Positions 24,284-34,942 of a stretch of 64,000 nucleotides of DNA are shown piece after piece. The translations under genes and the position numbers were made by a program. The stretch's first letter is position 1; every line of letters begins with the position of its first letter. Under the pieces are notes generated by a model, which had not been told where the DNA came from, did no database searches, and was given only the letters and a program-made list of their open reading frames with translations. Origin of the DNA: Acanthornis magna (Eukaryota > Chordata > Aves > Passeriformes > Acanthizidae); the NCBI GenBank assembly GCA_036785705.1, contig JAWUZG010000001.1:7502001-7566000 (forward strand), given 5' to 3'.

Positions 24284-25918
24284 CTTCACATTTTTTCCCT
24301 TCTGTTCCATACACACACGCAGCCATGTCAGCCTTATCTCTTCCCAGAGTAACAGAGAGAACATGTGCATTGGATCTGTTTGAAGCTTCAAAAATAATGA
24401 CAGCAGAGCAAGTTAAAACCAGCAAATATCATACCTAAATTTGTGTTCTTATTTTTATGTTGAATATGTACATATTATTTCTTGAGCACAGTGAAAGCCA
24501 CTAAGTATTAAAACCCTTGGGGTGTCTTTTCACTCCATTTTTAATGAACTTAAAAAGATGCACAACCCTTTATTGGGTAATTGAAGCCTACATTTTGATT
24601 ATGTGAGATGGAACAAAATAATATGGATATCGTTCCATATATTAGGAGCTTTACAGAAAGTTTATTAACTGAGCTGAATGAAATTAAAGGAATTATTTCT
24701 CAATAGTGATGATTTTTAAAGATGACAATGAAATCTAACCAGTTTATGGTTGTTTTCCAGAGTGACTGAACCTAATTACTTCTGCTTTTTAGCTTTTATT
24801 GTAACAACAACAGTATTTTTTTGTATATCAAAACCTGAATGGTAGTTCAGGGATCCCTTTATAAAAGAACATGGGTTAGGGTCACTGCAACACCTTGCTT
24901 TCAGGTGTGAGGGGACTGTTATTCTGGGGAAAGGTGGATCTTCTTATGGGGTTGAGAAAATGAATCTTTTGGAAGCTGCTGGTGAGCAAAAGGAAATATG
25001 AGAATGACAAAACATGCAGGAAAATTCTAAATGGGTGTTTGTGGACTTAGATTCAAGGACTGATAAGCTAATACCAACTTTTCAATTTAATTCCTGTTTA
25101 ACACATGAAAGGCAAATGAATCAGAGTGATCTCCCTTCCCCTTAGAAATTTCTGCCGGAAAAAATTAATACACTTTAATTTTGCCCTTCTTCAAGTCTTT
25201 CAAGTTTAATGCAATGCAAGATAGGAGTTTCATCGTTAAATATAGATATCAAAATTTAGTGGCGAATGCTTAATATTAAGCTGTCTGTAAATTTATGCTA
25301 AATCAGCTCATCAGCTGAACTTTTTGTTAAGTATTTTTAAAGGTGTATTTAAAATGTGAATTATATCCTCCTTGCTATGAAATCATGTGTACTTTCCTGG
25401 TGTATTTATACCTTCTGTAAATAGATGCTGTAGTATAAAATTGCTAGTGCAAAAGGCAAGAGTTCTGAAAGAATCAGCCTGGAAGGAGTTCATAAAAAGT
25501 TAGAAGAGTGGCAATATTCTCAGCAAGCTGGAGAATAGAAAACCACAAGCAATAAATGCATTCTTTCAACTTCACTGCATTCTACTTCCTCTCTGTTAGA
25601 GTTCTGGATTCATGACAAAGCTAATGTAAAAAAGGGAAAGGCAAAAAGAAGAAAAGCCAATTGCCTTTCAAAAGACCAATATTAGACACTGAAGACAACA
25701 TTTGTCAAAATGCATAGGCACTGGCAAGTGAATTATTTTTCTTTTCTAACTTCTTTTTTAATCCTGAAATATGGGATGAATCAAGCATGCAACTAAGAGA
25801 AAAATCTCATTCTTGATATTATTTGTAAGACATATACATCACTTACTGTGGTAAGGCAATGGAGTATGATTTGCTAGATGTTTGGAAGAAATGATGGATT
25901 GTCAGACTGATAGACAAG

Positions 25919-26051
25919 TTTTCTCTTCTCTTCTCTTCTCTTCTCTTCTCTTCTCTTCTCTTCTCTTCTCTTCTCTTCTCCTTTTCCTTTTCCTTTTCCT
26001 TTTCCTTTTCCTTTTCCTTTTTTCTTTCTTTTTTTTCTTTTTTTTTTTTTA
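25919..26051. repeat. Long polypyrimidine microsatellite, (TTCTC)n then (CTTTTC)n then poly-T
   Basis: A 133-base tract with no purines on the plus strand. There are about twelve TTCTC units (25921-25980), six to seven CTTTTC units (to about 26020), then T-rich sequence with isolated C. The minus-strand open frames of Lys, Glu and Arg repeats here are artefacts of the repeat. Such mirror-symmetric pyrimidine tracts can form triplex (H-DNA) and slip readily. Confidence 0.95.
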
Positions 26052-29000
26052 ATTTTATGTAAAAAGAAAGAAAGCAAAATAAAGACATACTTGAGTTTTT
26101 TTGCTTTGGACTGATCTTCTTAAGAGATTAATTTTGCACTGTTCAAGTTAGTAGAAACCCAGACAATGATAGTAGGGGTTTTAAGATCAACTTCTAGTAA
26201 CATCAACATTTCTTCTTCTTGATCATATATGTCTTTGACTGGCAAAGACATTTGATAAAAAAAGATTGAGCTAAAAAAAAAAAGAAGAATAGACAGCAAA
26301 AAAAACCCTTCATCATCTTACAACATCATTGAAATAGAATTGATTTTATTTAATGGACCACAACTTCTTTTTTCATTATCTCTGTTTTACAGTTGAGAAA
26401 AAGAAAAAAATGCAGCACTGCGAAAGATCAACAATATTAAGGGGAAATAGAAGCTTGCTCTGATGTGGCCAGAATAATAACTGTTGATTAGAGAAGTATT
26501 TATGATTTTACATAAGCGCATTTTAGAAATTTTCTTGGTTGTATAATGAGGTGTTCTATAAAAGTAGCTTTGGTGTGTCACAAATTCCGAGAAGAAGGAG
26601 TAAAAAGTTTAATTAGAGCAAGGAGAAAGGGCAGATCATAGGTGTGCTCTGCAATTTTGCTCTTTTCAAACTATTCTGAAGCCCAATACTTAAAAGAAGG
26701 TAATGCTCAATTTATTTGTGAGATGGAACCATTTTCTTAGCACAATAAGCCAGGAAGCACTTTCTCCTTTGCTGCAAACAAGGTGTTATAAGAATGATTT
26801 CTCAGGCAAGAGATCAAACATTGTGCTGCCCTAAGTATACTTCAGATCATTGCTCTGGCAGACCAAGGTTACTTTAGATAAACATCCCTGCCTAAAATGA
26901 GATTTTTTTTCTCTCTTACAAGTGTTTTATTTACTGTTGGAACAGTTGTTACTGGAAAAAAGTACAGCTGAGGCCAGATGATTAATCTAAAATGACAGCT
27001 CTTTTATAGTCAAAGTTACAGCACAGTTTATTTAAGGAAAAAAAAAAAAAAGGCACAAAACTCTGCTGAATGTTCAAATCAAGTCTATTTCTGGGCAGCC
27101 TTGTTCTATTTATACCATTCTGGCACTACCAGAAGCATCAAGACCAGACTTATCCCACCAGACCCATATCACTGTGAAGGCAATTAACCAACTGGATCAA
27201 TGTGCCCATAATTGACTGATAACCAGTAATATAAGAACCAGAAAGATGAGACCAAATCAGTTTGGGGAATAAGAAAGGAAGCGTGAAATCCTTCTCTAAG
27301 CATTCAGGGTCAAGAAGGTCTTTGGTTGAGTGGTTCTCACATAATACGTTCACACATTCAGAGTGAAATAGAGAAATGTCAGCATGTCAAGATACAGGGA
27401 AAATGATGGTGAAGAATTTGACATATCCCTATGGCTGTGAGACTTTTTGCAAGAGTATCAGCTTGTGACTGTGTCAAGAAATGCTAAAATCAGCTCTGGG
27501 AGTGTTTCCCCAAACCAAGTAAGTTAGAAACCCACCCCGACTTGGTCACTTCCCAGAGCTGACCAAAGGCACTTTTACCACATTGTTACCAATGTGAGCT
27601 GAGGAGAAAATATGGAGCATCAATAAGGTTGTTTTGGCATCTTCTTATCTTGAGACAATTAAAAAAGGGATTCCAAGGCAGAATTGGACACAACTTTTGA
27701 GCATTAACTACGTAAGAGGTGACAAGGGAAGATACGTTCTCAAATTAAAGTTCAGCACTAATACCCTCACTCAGGGTATTTGCACAGGTTCAAGGCATAG
27801 TCATATGACAAAGCCACTGACATGAGTCCTGAGGTGAAGGATCTTTTCCACCTTTTCTGGAGCCTGATTAGAATGAGGTTGGCAAGTGAGAACTTCAAAA
27901 TGCGGAAAATCTGGGACAACTTCCCCAAAAAACAAGATTTCATGTGAAAGCACGAGGAATAAGTGGAGCAATATGCCAAGGAACTGCATCAATTCTTCCA
28001 ACTTGCTTAAATGTTTGTGCTTGGAGAATAAGAAGCTAAAAAGACTTGTGAACACTATAAATTTTAGGAAGTAGCAGTTCAGCTGTCACCATTAGTGGAA
28101 AGTTCAAATGCATTAACCAGTGCATTTCCTAATTGATCTGTCATGACAGAGACCAAGGATCAAAGATAACATTAGGTAAAATTTTAAGTTATCTGGAGGT
28201 CATATATACAGTTTTAGAATTACTTTTTTCTGTCTAGGCTAAAAATGCGCTTTCGCTACCTCAGTAGATGATTCGCACTACATATAAAAACAGAAAAACT
28301 CTAACTTCAGCTCATAGTTTATCACTCAGGTTCCTACTGCAAGTATTATGTTTGCTGACAATCATCTAATTTGCTGCTCTCTAACATTTATTTTTACATT
28401 TTTCAAATTTATGTATTTATAAATTTGCTGAAGTATATTTCATCATCTACTTCATGTGTCCCTTTATATTCCCAGCACCAGATTTTGGGCATTATACCTT
28501 TAATGACATCAAGGAAATAACCAGTTTACCATTACTTCTAGGGAGAGGAATTGGAAACATAATTTGATTTCAAGAGAATATTTGATTAACTAACATGTAT
28601 ACCAGCATATGTGACATTGATATTGATTTATGTTTTCTTTATCAGAAACTACTAACTGAATCTCAGTCTTCCCCAGATGATAGTCGTTTTGTCTTGGATC
28701 TATATTACTGTTGTGCTGGCTAACAATGTATTTATTGAATGCATATTTTCTGTGAAGACAAATTATTGGACTCAGTCTCTCCAATATGGAATATAAGTCT
28801 GCTGTTCTTTTGGTCCATGTTCTTTCATCAGTCCAAGTCAGTAGTTAAAAAATCTTCCAACATAGATCTCAGGGCACTGGAGCATAAAAGCCTTGTAAAT
28901 TCATTGAGATTTGGCTCCCAGGGAAGAAATGCAAATATAGCTAACATTTGGAAAACTTGGTGGTTTGCCTACATAAATCACATGCAAAAGTTGAAGGTCC

Positions 29001-31110
29001 CAAACTTTTCTGAGCATGAGGAGCAGTGGGAGTATGGAGAATCTCTGGCACCTCTGATTAAGACTGAGCTACCAATGTTTTATCACTCCTTAATAACCTT
29101 ACAGAAGATTTTACTGTTATAAACCTGTAACTTTAACTATTCTGAAAGGCATAGACTTATATACTGTGGAGCAATATTACCTTCTTTGTAAATTTATTTA
29201 TTTATCCATGAAAAAAAATTGACCAAAAGATTCATCTCAGAGGAAGAAGTGGCACTTACTTGCACTGCTTCAAACATTATGGGAATGACCTGGAGATTTA
29301 CCCGCTTCTTACAATTTCTGTCTCTACTATATGGAAAGCATTTTGATTAAGCTTTGCTGAGTACTGAATAATGTCAGTGTACAGAAAAGTTCTTCTAAGC
29401 CCTTGTCCATTTATTTGTCTGATCCAAAAAGTATAAAAATAAGTAATTAACTCTGCTTGTTCCACTCTCATTAGATTTTATTCTAGTAAAATCTAAACTG
29501 TAGTTAACTGTATTTTACAGTTCATGCAGTGAGCATACACAGCAGATTTTACTATTATGAAACTTTCATCTAATAAGCAATCACTGATATACTTTTCTTT
29601 CAAGAAAGTAATTTTTTACAGAATGATAAAAAAAAAGACAAACCCTAATTTACAAATCACCAGAGATGCTTTGGGTATCTTTAGAATTAGAGATTATAAA
29701 GATAACAATTGTCCATCTCCATACATCTCAGCAAAAAGGATATATTTCAAGTCTGCAAGCTGTTACAAGAACTGTATTTATTTCTCTTGCCATAAAGGCT
29801 TTGGGACTGAAATTTATAGCTTCTTCATCTAAATTTTTTTTAATATTTTCCTATAATTAACAGTCCTGAAGAAACATAGCTAACAGCATGAAAAAGTTCC
29901 CCCAATTAATGAATGTTAGGAAATGCTTGGTTAAATTCTCAGGATTTACTCAAAGGATTGAGAACAAATGTGTGTTTTAACAGAATATCAGACAAACTGT
30001 AACATCAAAGGCTCTGGAGATTAATATGCAATAATTCATTGATGACCAGAGCCTTACTGTCTGTGACACAGATGGAATTAAAGGCATAGACACATCTGGA
30101 TTAGTTTAATCATTTCTCAGTTATTACAGGGAATAAAGAAGACAACTAAGTTCATTTTTGTTGTTAATGTACATCTGGGGTTCCTGACTGTTCTAACTGT
30201 AAATAACTTCTGATCCAAAATATTTCACATTCTGCATATTAAAATAATATATCCGAAGATCTAAAGAGAATAACTAAGGGGCAATGGCAATAAAACACAG
30301 TGACATTAGGAAAGAATTAACTGTTAAACAAGAAATGAGCCTAGCTTCCTGCCCCATTCAAGACGAATGCAGTCAAAGGGCATTTATGATAACAGTGATG
30401 CTGACAAGACTGGTTAAAAATTGTTCACCCAGGAGATTCGTACTGTTTCTTAGTAGAAATCTGAGGTTTTGATAATGAATATTTCTACGGGGTTCCCCAT
30501 AAATATGAAAGTTTATTTCCTTTCTTTTTTTTAATCTTCAAAGATAAACTAAACTTTTCTACAGAAGAAAATGTCAATTAGCTGTAATAGTATTCTGAAC
30601 TGTATGAACATTTGGATGATTAATGTATTTAAACTCTTGAATGATTGGGATGATCAGTGATTTGCTGCTAAATTTATTTTAATTGTAACACTTTTTAGGA
30701 CTGCTTCTGTCCATGTTTTCTGCCATCCATCTCCCTGCAAACTGGATTTTGACCAAATTCCAGGCATCATTGTGAAGAGCTCCAAGAATCCCTCTCCCTA
30801 CTGAGTCTTTATTCTCTTCATTGAGGATTACTGAAGTTTTGGCATCTTCGTTTTTATTCCCCAAGACATCTTCTTGAACATAGGCATAAACTTATTGCTG
30901 TTGGTTTTGAACTTGTCATGTTCTATCTTCCTTGACAACAATTCAAAGAATATTTCCAATTTTCCAGTTCATGGGATATGCACGCCTTGTTTGTGGCGGG
31001 GACATGTTCCATACATATTATGCCACTGATTGGTAGGAAATCTTCAATGAGGGAAACATGACCTAGGTATAGTAGCTCTATTTAAAAATATATGTGGAAA
31101 GAAAGCTTTT
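26052..31110. other. Unique AT-rich non-coding DNA
   Basis: No gene or transposon was recognised over about 5 kb. An A-run lies at 27038-27051. The longest open frame is 127 codons at 28739-29122 (plus), with no domain or compositional sign of a real protein. Short patches near 27634-28070 and 30679-30990 look slightly protein-like in pieces but are broken by stops. Confidence 0.5.
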
Positions 31111-31175
31111 GGCTTGGGGTCTTTGGGGTTTTTGTTTAGGCATTTTTTGGGGTTTTTTTTGCTGGGGGGGGGGGA
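31111..31175 (+). repeat. G-run/T-run low-complexity stretch with G-quadruplex potential
   Basis: Four G-tracts of four or more lie within 60 bases on the plus strand: GGGG at 31116-31119, 31125-31128 and 31149-31152, and a run of 11 G at 31164-31174. T-rich loops separate them. One loop is long (20 nt), but the 11-G run can supply more than one tract. Confidence 0.7.
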
Positions 31176-31240
31176 TTAGCAGAAAAAAAAAAGACTCATG
31201 GATATTTTTATTTCAGGGGGAAAAAATGGAAAAAGAAGAA

Positions 31241-31498
31241 AATAGGCTCAAGCTACAGTAAGAGAAATTCTGGCTTGATATTAGGAAAATTTCACAATGA
31301 AGCTGCTCAAACATGGGAACAAGTTGCCCAAAGCAACTGTGAAAATTTGTATCCTTGTGGAAATAACAGAAGTCAAAGCCCATTTGGATAAAACCCTGAG
31401 TAAGCTGATCTAACTTTGAAGCTGGTACCGCTTTGAGTGGGAGAGGAGGGTTTGGACCAGATTGCCTGCAGAAATAAGTTCCAAGCTGGATTTCCTTT
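31241..31498 (+). mobile_element. CR1 LINE fragment, 3' end, moderately old
   Basis: Plus-orientation CR1 3' sequence. It begins with 'GGCTCAAGCTACAGTAAGAG', then 'GGCTTGATATTAGGAAAATT' (near 31272-31291), then 'AACATGGGAACAAGTTGCCC' (near 31311-31330). It continues with a 'GATAAAACCCTGAGTAAGCTGATC' equivalent (near 31388-31411) and 'TTTGGACCAGATTGCC' (near 31451-31466). The terminal octamers are absent because an LTR begins close to the tail. It is a separate copy from the CR1 at 32178, because both contain the same consensus segment. Confidence 0.8.
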
Positions 31499-32163
31499 TG
31501 GTTGTCGTTCCAGTTTTCTTACAGTTGCCAAGGGGAGGAAAGTTGCCAGTGGCCAGTGCTGTGGAATCTGCCCTTTTTCCACTAATGCCTGTCCCGTCCC
31601 ATCCCTGGGGAGAGCCAAGCCCAAGTGGCGAGCCCAGCTGAGCCCAGCCCAGTGCGTGTGTGGGAGTTGAACCCAAGGGAGCGAAGCCAAGCCACGCCAT
31701 GCGTGCACTGCAGGCGCCGGTGCTGGAAGGAGCAGCGGCGAGTGGTCCTGAGAGACATGGAGCAGATGATCCAGGTTTTGGGGGCTTGTCCATCATTATT
31801 TTTTTGTTGTCACAGGCTCAGGAACGCCTGCTGTGGTGGCATCTGCCACTTTCTCCTTTGTTCAGGAGGCTGTGAGGCGCCAGCTGTGGTAGCATCCACA
31901 ATTTTGTCTTTGTCTTGGGGGCCAGGCGGAGCTGGGTCAAGGCAATGAGCACCTTTCTGTGTGTAAATCACCCTCTCTTTTGTATACATCTTTTATTAAT
32001 ATTGTTGCTGTTGCTGTTCGTTGCTTATCCCACGGCTGTTTGTTTTCAGGGAATTGTTCTCTCAGCCAATAGCCTTTGCCTTTGTCTCTCTCTCACCAGA
32101 GGGGCTGGGGAAAGGGAGTGGCTTGTTTGGACTGTAATTCTCAGCTGGTTTTTAAACAAAACA
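31499..32163 (+). mobile_element. ERVL-like LTR (solo)
   Basis: The block has higher G+C in its first 450 bp. It then has a run of TTGTTGCTGTTGCTG-type sequence (near 32000-32020), 'TTTTCAGGGAATTGTTCTC' (near 32043-32061), 'CTCACCAGAGGGGCTGGGG' (near 32093-32111) and a final 'TTTAAACAAAACA' at 32151-32163. That order matches the 3' half of avian ERVL-type LTRs as I remember them. The 5' edge at the TG of 31499 is inferred from where the CR1 similarity stops. I found no clear 5-bp target duplication and no internal retroviral sequence. All open frames here are chance frames in the LTR. Confidence 0.65.
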
Positions 32164-32177
32164 TTTATGATTTTATT

Positions 32178-32316
32178 CAATTTGTCTTTAAGGTCAAGTT
32201 GGATGGAGCTCTGAGCAGCCTTGTTTAGTGAAAGATGTCCCTGTCCATGGCACAGAGGTTGGAAATAGATGATATTAAAAGTCTCTTCCAACATGGGCCA
32301 TTCTAGGACTCTATGT
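32178..32316 (+). mobile_element. CR1 LINE fragment, last ~140 bp
   Basis: Plus-orientation CR1 tail: 'GTCAAGTTGGATGGAGCTCT' (near 32193-32212), 'GTGAAAGATGTCCCTGTCC' (near 32228-32246), 'GGTTGGAAATAGATGATATT' (near 32258-32277), 'TCTTCCAAC', then a decayed octamer tail 'CATTCTAGGACTCTATG' ending at 32316. Its upstream part is cut off at the LTR. Confidence 0.85.
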
Positions 32317-34373
32317 TCTTTAATGTGTCACTAAACAAATCCATTTACTACAAGTAGCTGTCATTACAATAGCATTTTGCAATTTGCTAAAACAAATAAA
32401 GTGGTTTTTTATGATAAAATTTAAATTTTTCCTCTTTTAGCTCTCATCTCATCAATAGAACATGAGCTTAACCATAGCAAAGCCCAGAGTAGGTAATTTT
32501 TGTTAAATGAATAACTGAATTTACAGACTACGTCAATATACATGGACCCTCTTTCTGAGGGTAAGTTATAAAGAGAATGGAACAAACACTTTGCTATCAT
32601 ATTATTTCACTGTTCAACTTCTTCAAAATTTATGATATCATATTCTCAGACAGATGGAAAAGTCATGAATATAACATTAAATAATTTTGACCAAACAGTA
32701 TGTCCTAAACACTTACAAAATAGAAATGCAAATTCTTGTACAAGCGATTCCATTTCCAATTTTTGATTGGAATTCACAAAAGTGTATTGAAAATTTAAAA
32801 GATTATTTAAGCCAAAATATCACTGAAGTTACTGGCCGTGAATTAATTCTTATCAGTACCTATACAACTAATCAAAAAATCCCATTTTTACTTTTCTTAA
32901 TCCTGTATACAGTCTGAAGAAAGAATAATAAATTCAATAACCTAGTGAGCCTCTCAAGTTTAGAGAGTTTCTACGAAAGGTGACATTATTCTATTTTATA
33001 TTTATTTATATTTATTTTATAAATAAATTCTCCTACTCTCCTGTCCACCACATAGTTATATAAATTAATATGAATAAAGTCTCTCTAATCACTGTTGTAA
33101 TTTCCACAACCATGTGACATACTTCTGGACTCAGTAATTTCACTTTTTTTCTTTATGTGGCCTTCCCCCTTCCCCTGTATAAAGTTTTGATATATTTAAG
33201 TTATATTTCTCCTCTTTTCTTAAGCATGCGTTTAAAAGGATTTATTTACTCCAACCTCTGCTAGAACCATATGTTGATTTAACATGTGTTGTGCAATTAC
33301 CCCACAAAGACGATCTGAAATCCCTCTCTGTACCCTCGATAACTGCCTGGTATTTACTGCTCCCTCTTGTATTGTATTTCAGTAAACCTAACGTATTTGC
33401 AGCTGGTTTCCCTCTCTGTATCCTTTATGCAGATGAGAAACATCAAAAGATTTGGAGTCATGGCACCTGTTGGATTTCCTCCTGTATTTATTTGCAGATT
33501 GGAACATTTCTGTTTGACACATAATCTGCTTTCTGTTTCAAAATAGTTTCCTTTCCATTGACACACTTGCTCCTGAATGATTCCCTCCCCGTCTCTATTT
33601 TCTGTATCAGAAAGCACTGCCCACAACAGAGACAGAAAGGACATGTATAAAAACTTCTGACAGGATGTGTGACAGATTTACAACCTTCAGAGAAAAGTTG
33701 TAATGATAGATCTCACTGTGCCTGTCTCAAATTTTGTTTACATTTGTACTTTGCCAAAACCAGGACAATTATCATTATGATTATCATCTATGTTGTGATT
33801 ATTGTTATTATCACTGTCAATAATAATCCTATTTTTTCCCATTACACAGTTCACTGAGGTTTGTAGAGACCATCAACTGAGACTTATTTTCTTTTGACAA
33901 CAAAAAAAAATCCATTCCTTGACAGATATAATGGTTTTATATTAATTTGAGTTGCAAAACAGTATGCCTCTATCTACAGTTTTAGGGCAGAAGAAGGATC
34001 ACGAAACCTTGAAGACCACATTTTCTAACAAACCCATGTTATTTAACTTTTGGATTTTCTTGGGCCTGGGCTCACTCCTAAAGACAATGCATGTCACATG
34101 ACATAATTTCTCCTATTCCATTTAGAATGTGCTCAGGTATTTGCTTTGGTAAAATGCTTGGCTGCCTTTAAATCTTTCACAATTTGTGAAGCAGTGCAAA
34201 GTTCCTCTTCTGGTTCAGGCACCCTTTAGATGTGAATTATTTCAAGAAATTGTATAAATGTTACTAAATTTTATATTATACTTTCTCCTGTTTATATTAG
34301 TTCTGAAGAATACAAGAAAGCAAATAAATATAAAAGAACAGAAGCCTCAAAAATACATTATATTGGATATAAT
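32317..34373. other. Unique AT-rich non-coding DNA
   Basis: No gene or transposon was recognised. An AT-only patch with TTTATATTTATT words lies at 32994-33030. A degenerate (ATT)n patch at 33767-33828 consists of ATTATCATTATGATTATC-like units. Confidence 0.55.
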
Positions 34374-34379
34374 ATCAAA
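34374..34379 (+). other. Target site duplication, left copy (ATCAAA)
   Basis: ATCAAA directly abuts the TG end of the solo LTR and is repeated exactly on the other side at 34937-34942. Six-base duplications are typical of ERVK-type (class II) integrations. Confidence 0.85.
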
Positions 34380-34568
34380 TGTTGGAGCCGCCTGGCCTTC
34401 CTGGCTGCCCTCGCCTGGGACACGAGCCTCCGGCCCACCACAGGCTACTGCTGGGATGTTTCCAGCCGAGGTGGGGCTGTTCCTGGTGAGTGGTCAGCTA
34501 CAGGCGTCACTGGTAAAGGTGGTGAGACGAGACAAAGGGTTGCAGAAGGGGTCTCCCCTGTGCTCTCC

Positions 34569-34574
34569 TTTATT
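34569..34574 (-). terminator. Polyadenylation signal of the solo LTR (AATAAA)
   Basis: AATAAA on the minus strand, downstream of the LTR's TATA box and followed by a G/T-containing region, as at an R-U5 boundary. It could still act as a poly-A site for minus-strand transcripts crossing the region. Confidence 0.7.
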
Positions 34575-34646
34575 GTAAGGTCAGGATGCAGGCGTTCAGG
34601 AGGGAGACAGGAGGAGAATCCCGGGGTCTGTCCCCTGGGCAGCCGG

Positions 34647-34653
34647 TTATAAA
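34647..34653 (-). promoter_or_regulatory. TATA box of the solo LTR
   Basis: TTTATAA on the minus strand inside a GC-rich U3, with ATTGG words about 20 and 80 bases upstream. It would place the start of the R region about 25-30 bp downstream, near plus 34620. Activity in the host is unknown. Confidence 0.7.
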
Positions 34654-34936
34654 GGGGAACAGGCAACCAATAGGAGAGGGGACAAGGGGAGGGATCAAGG
34701 CTCTGGGGTCCAATTATAACATAGAAAGGGAGGGTACAATAGACAACAACCAATGATACAGTGAAGCTCACAGAAGTCTCTGGAAGAAGGGGAAGGTCCA
34801 GGGCCCTGGGCACGCCTCCCTTCCAGAACAGGGGCGGATCTTGTGCCCCTGAATCCTCCCGCTGCCGGGGGAGGCTCCCTCCAAAGAGGCGGAGCTGGGT
34901 AGGGAGACAGCTGCCACCAGGGATGGACCCTCCACA

Positions 34937-34942
34937 ATCAAA
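34937..34942 (+). other. Target site duplication, right copy (ATCAAA)
   Basis: It matches the left copy at 34374-34379 in all six bases and directly abuts the TGTGGAGGG end of the LTR. Confidence 0.85.

Larger units (their letters stand above)
22422..25918. other. Unique AT-rich non-coding DNA with small repeats
   Basis: No gene or transposon was recognised. Local repeats at 22860-22905, 23622-23667 and 24228-24283 are listed separately. Confidence 0.55.
34380..34936 (-). mobile_element. Solo LTR of an ERVK-like endogenous retrovirus, intact ends
   Basis: A 557-bp GC-rich block sharply bounded in AT-rich DNA. Read on the minus strand it starts TGTGGAGGG (plus 34936) and ends CCAACA (plus 34380), the TG...CA form of an LTR. 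It is flanked by perfect 6-bp duplications (ATCAAA). It carries a TTTATAA promoter box (plus 34647-34653 region), upstream ATTGG elements (inverted CCAAT, near plus 34667-34674), and an AATAAA polyadenylation signal about 75 bp downstream of the TATA box. All are in minus orientation. No gag, pol or env sequence is present, as expected when two LTRs recombine and delete the provirus. Perfect duplications suggest a relatively recent insertion. The class is inferred from duplication length and layout. Confidence 0.9.

Noticed and set aside
25843..26088. Lys/Glu/Arg-repeat open frames on the minus strand
   Set aside because: They are translations of the TTCTC/CTTTTC microsatellite.
28739..29122. 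127-codon plus-strand open frame in unique DNA
   Set aside because: No domain, signal peptide or recognisable motif was seen. Length is compatible with chance in 64 kb, and there is no promoter or splice context.
30679..30990. Minus-strand frame with a superficially protein-like sequence
   Set aside because: Only 61 codons are open, the upstream sequence has stops in each frame, and no family is recognised.
31373..32214. Several overlapping open frames of about 100-128 codons on both strands
   Set aside because: They lie in the GC-rich ERVL-like LTR and adjoining CR1. High G+C lowers stop frequency and gives long chance frames.
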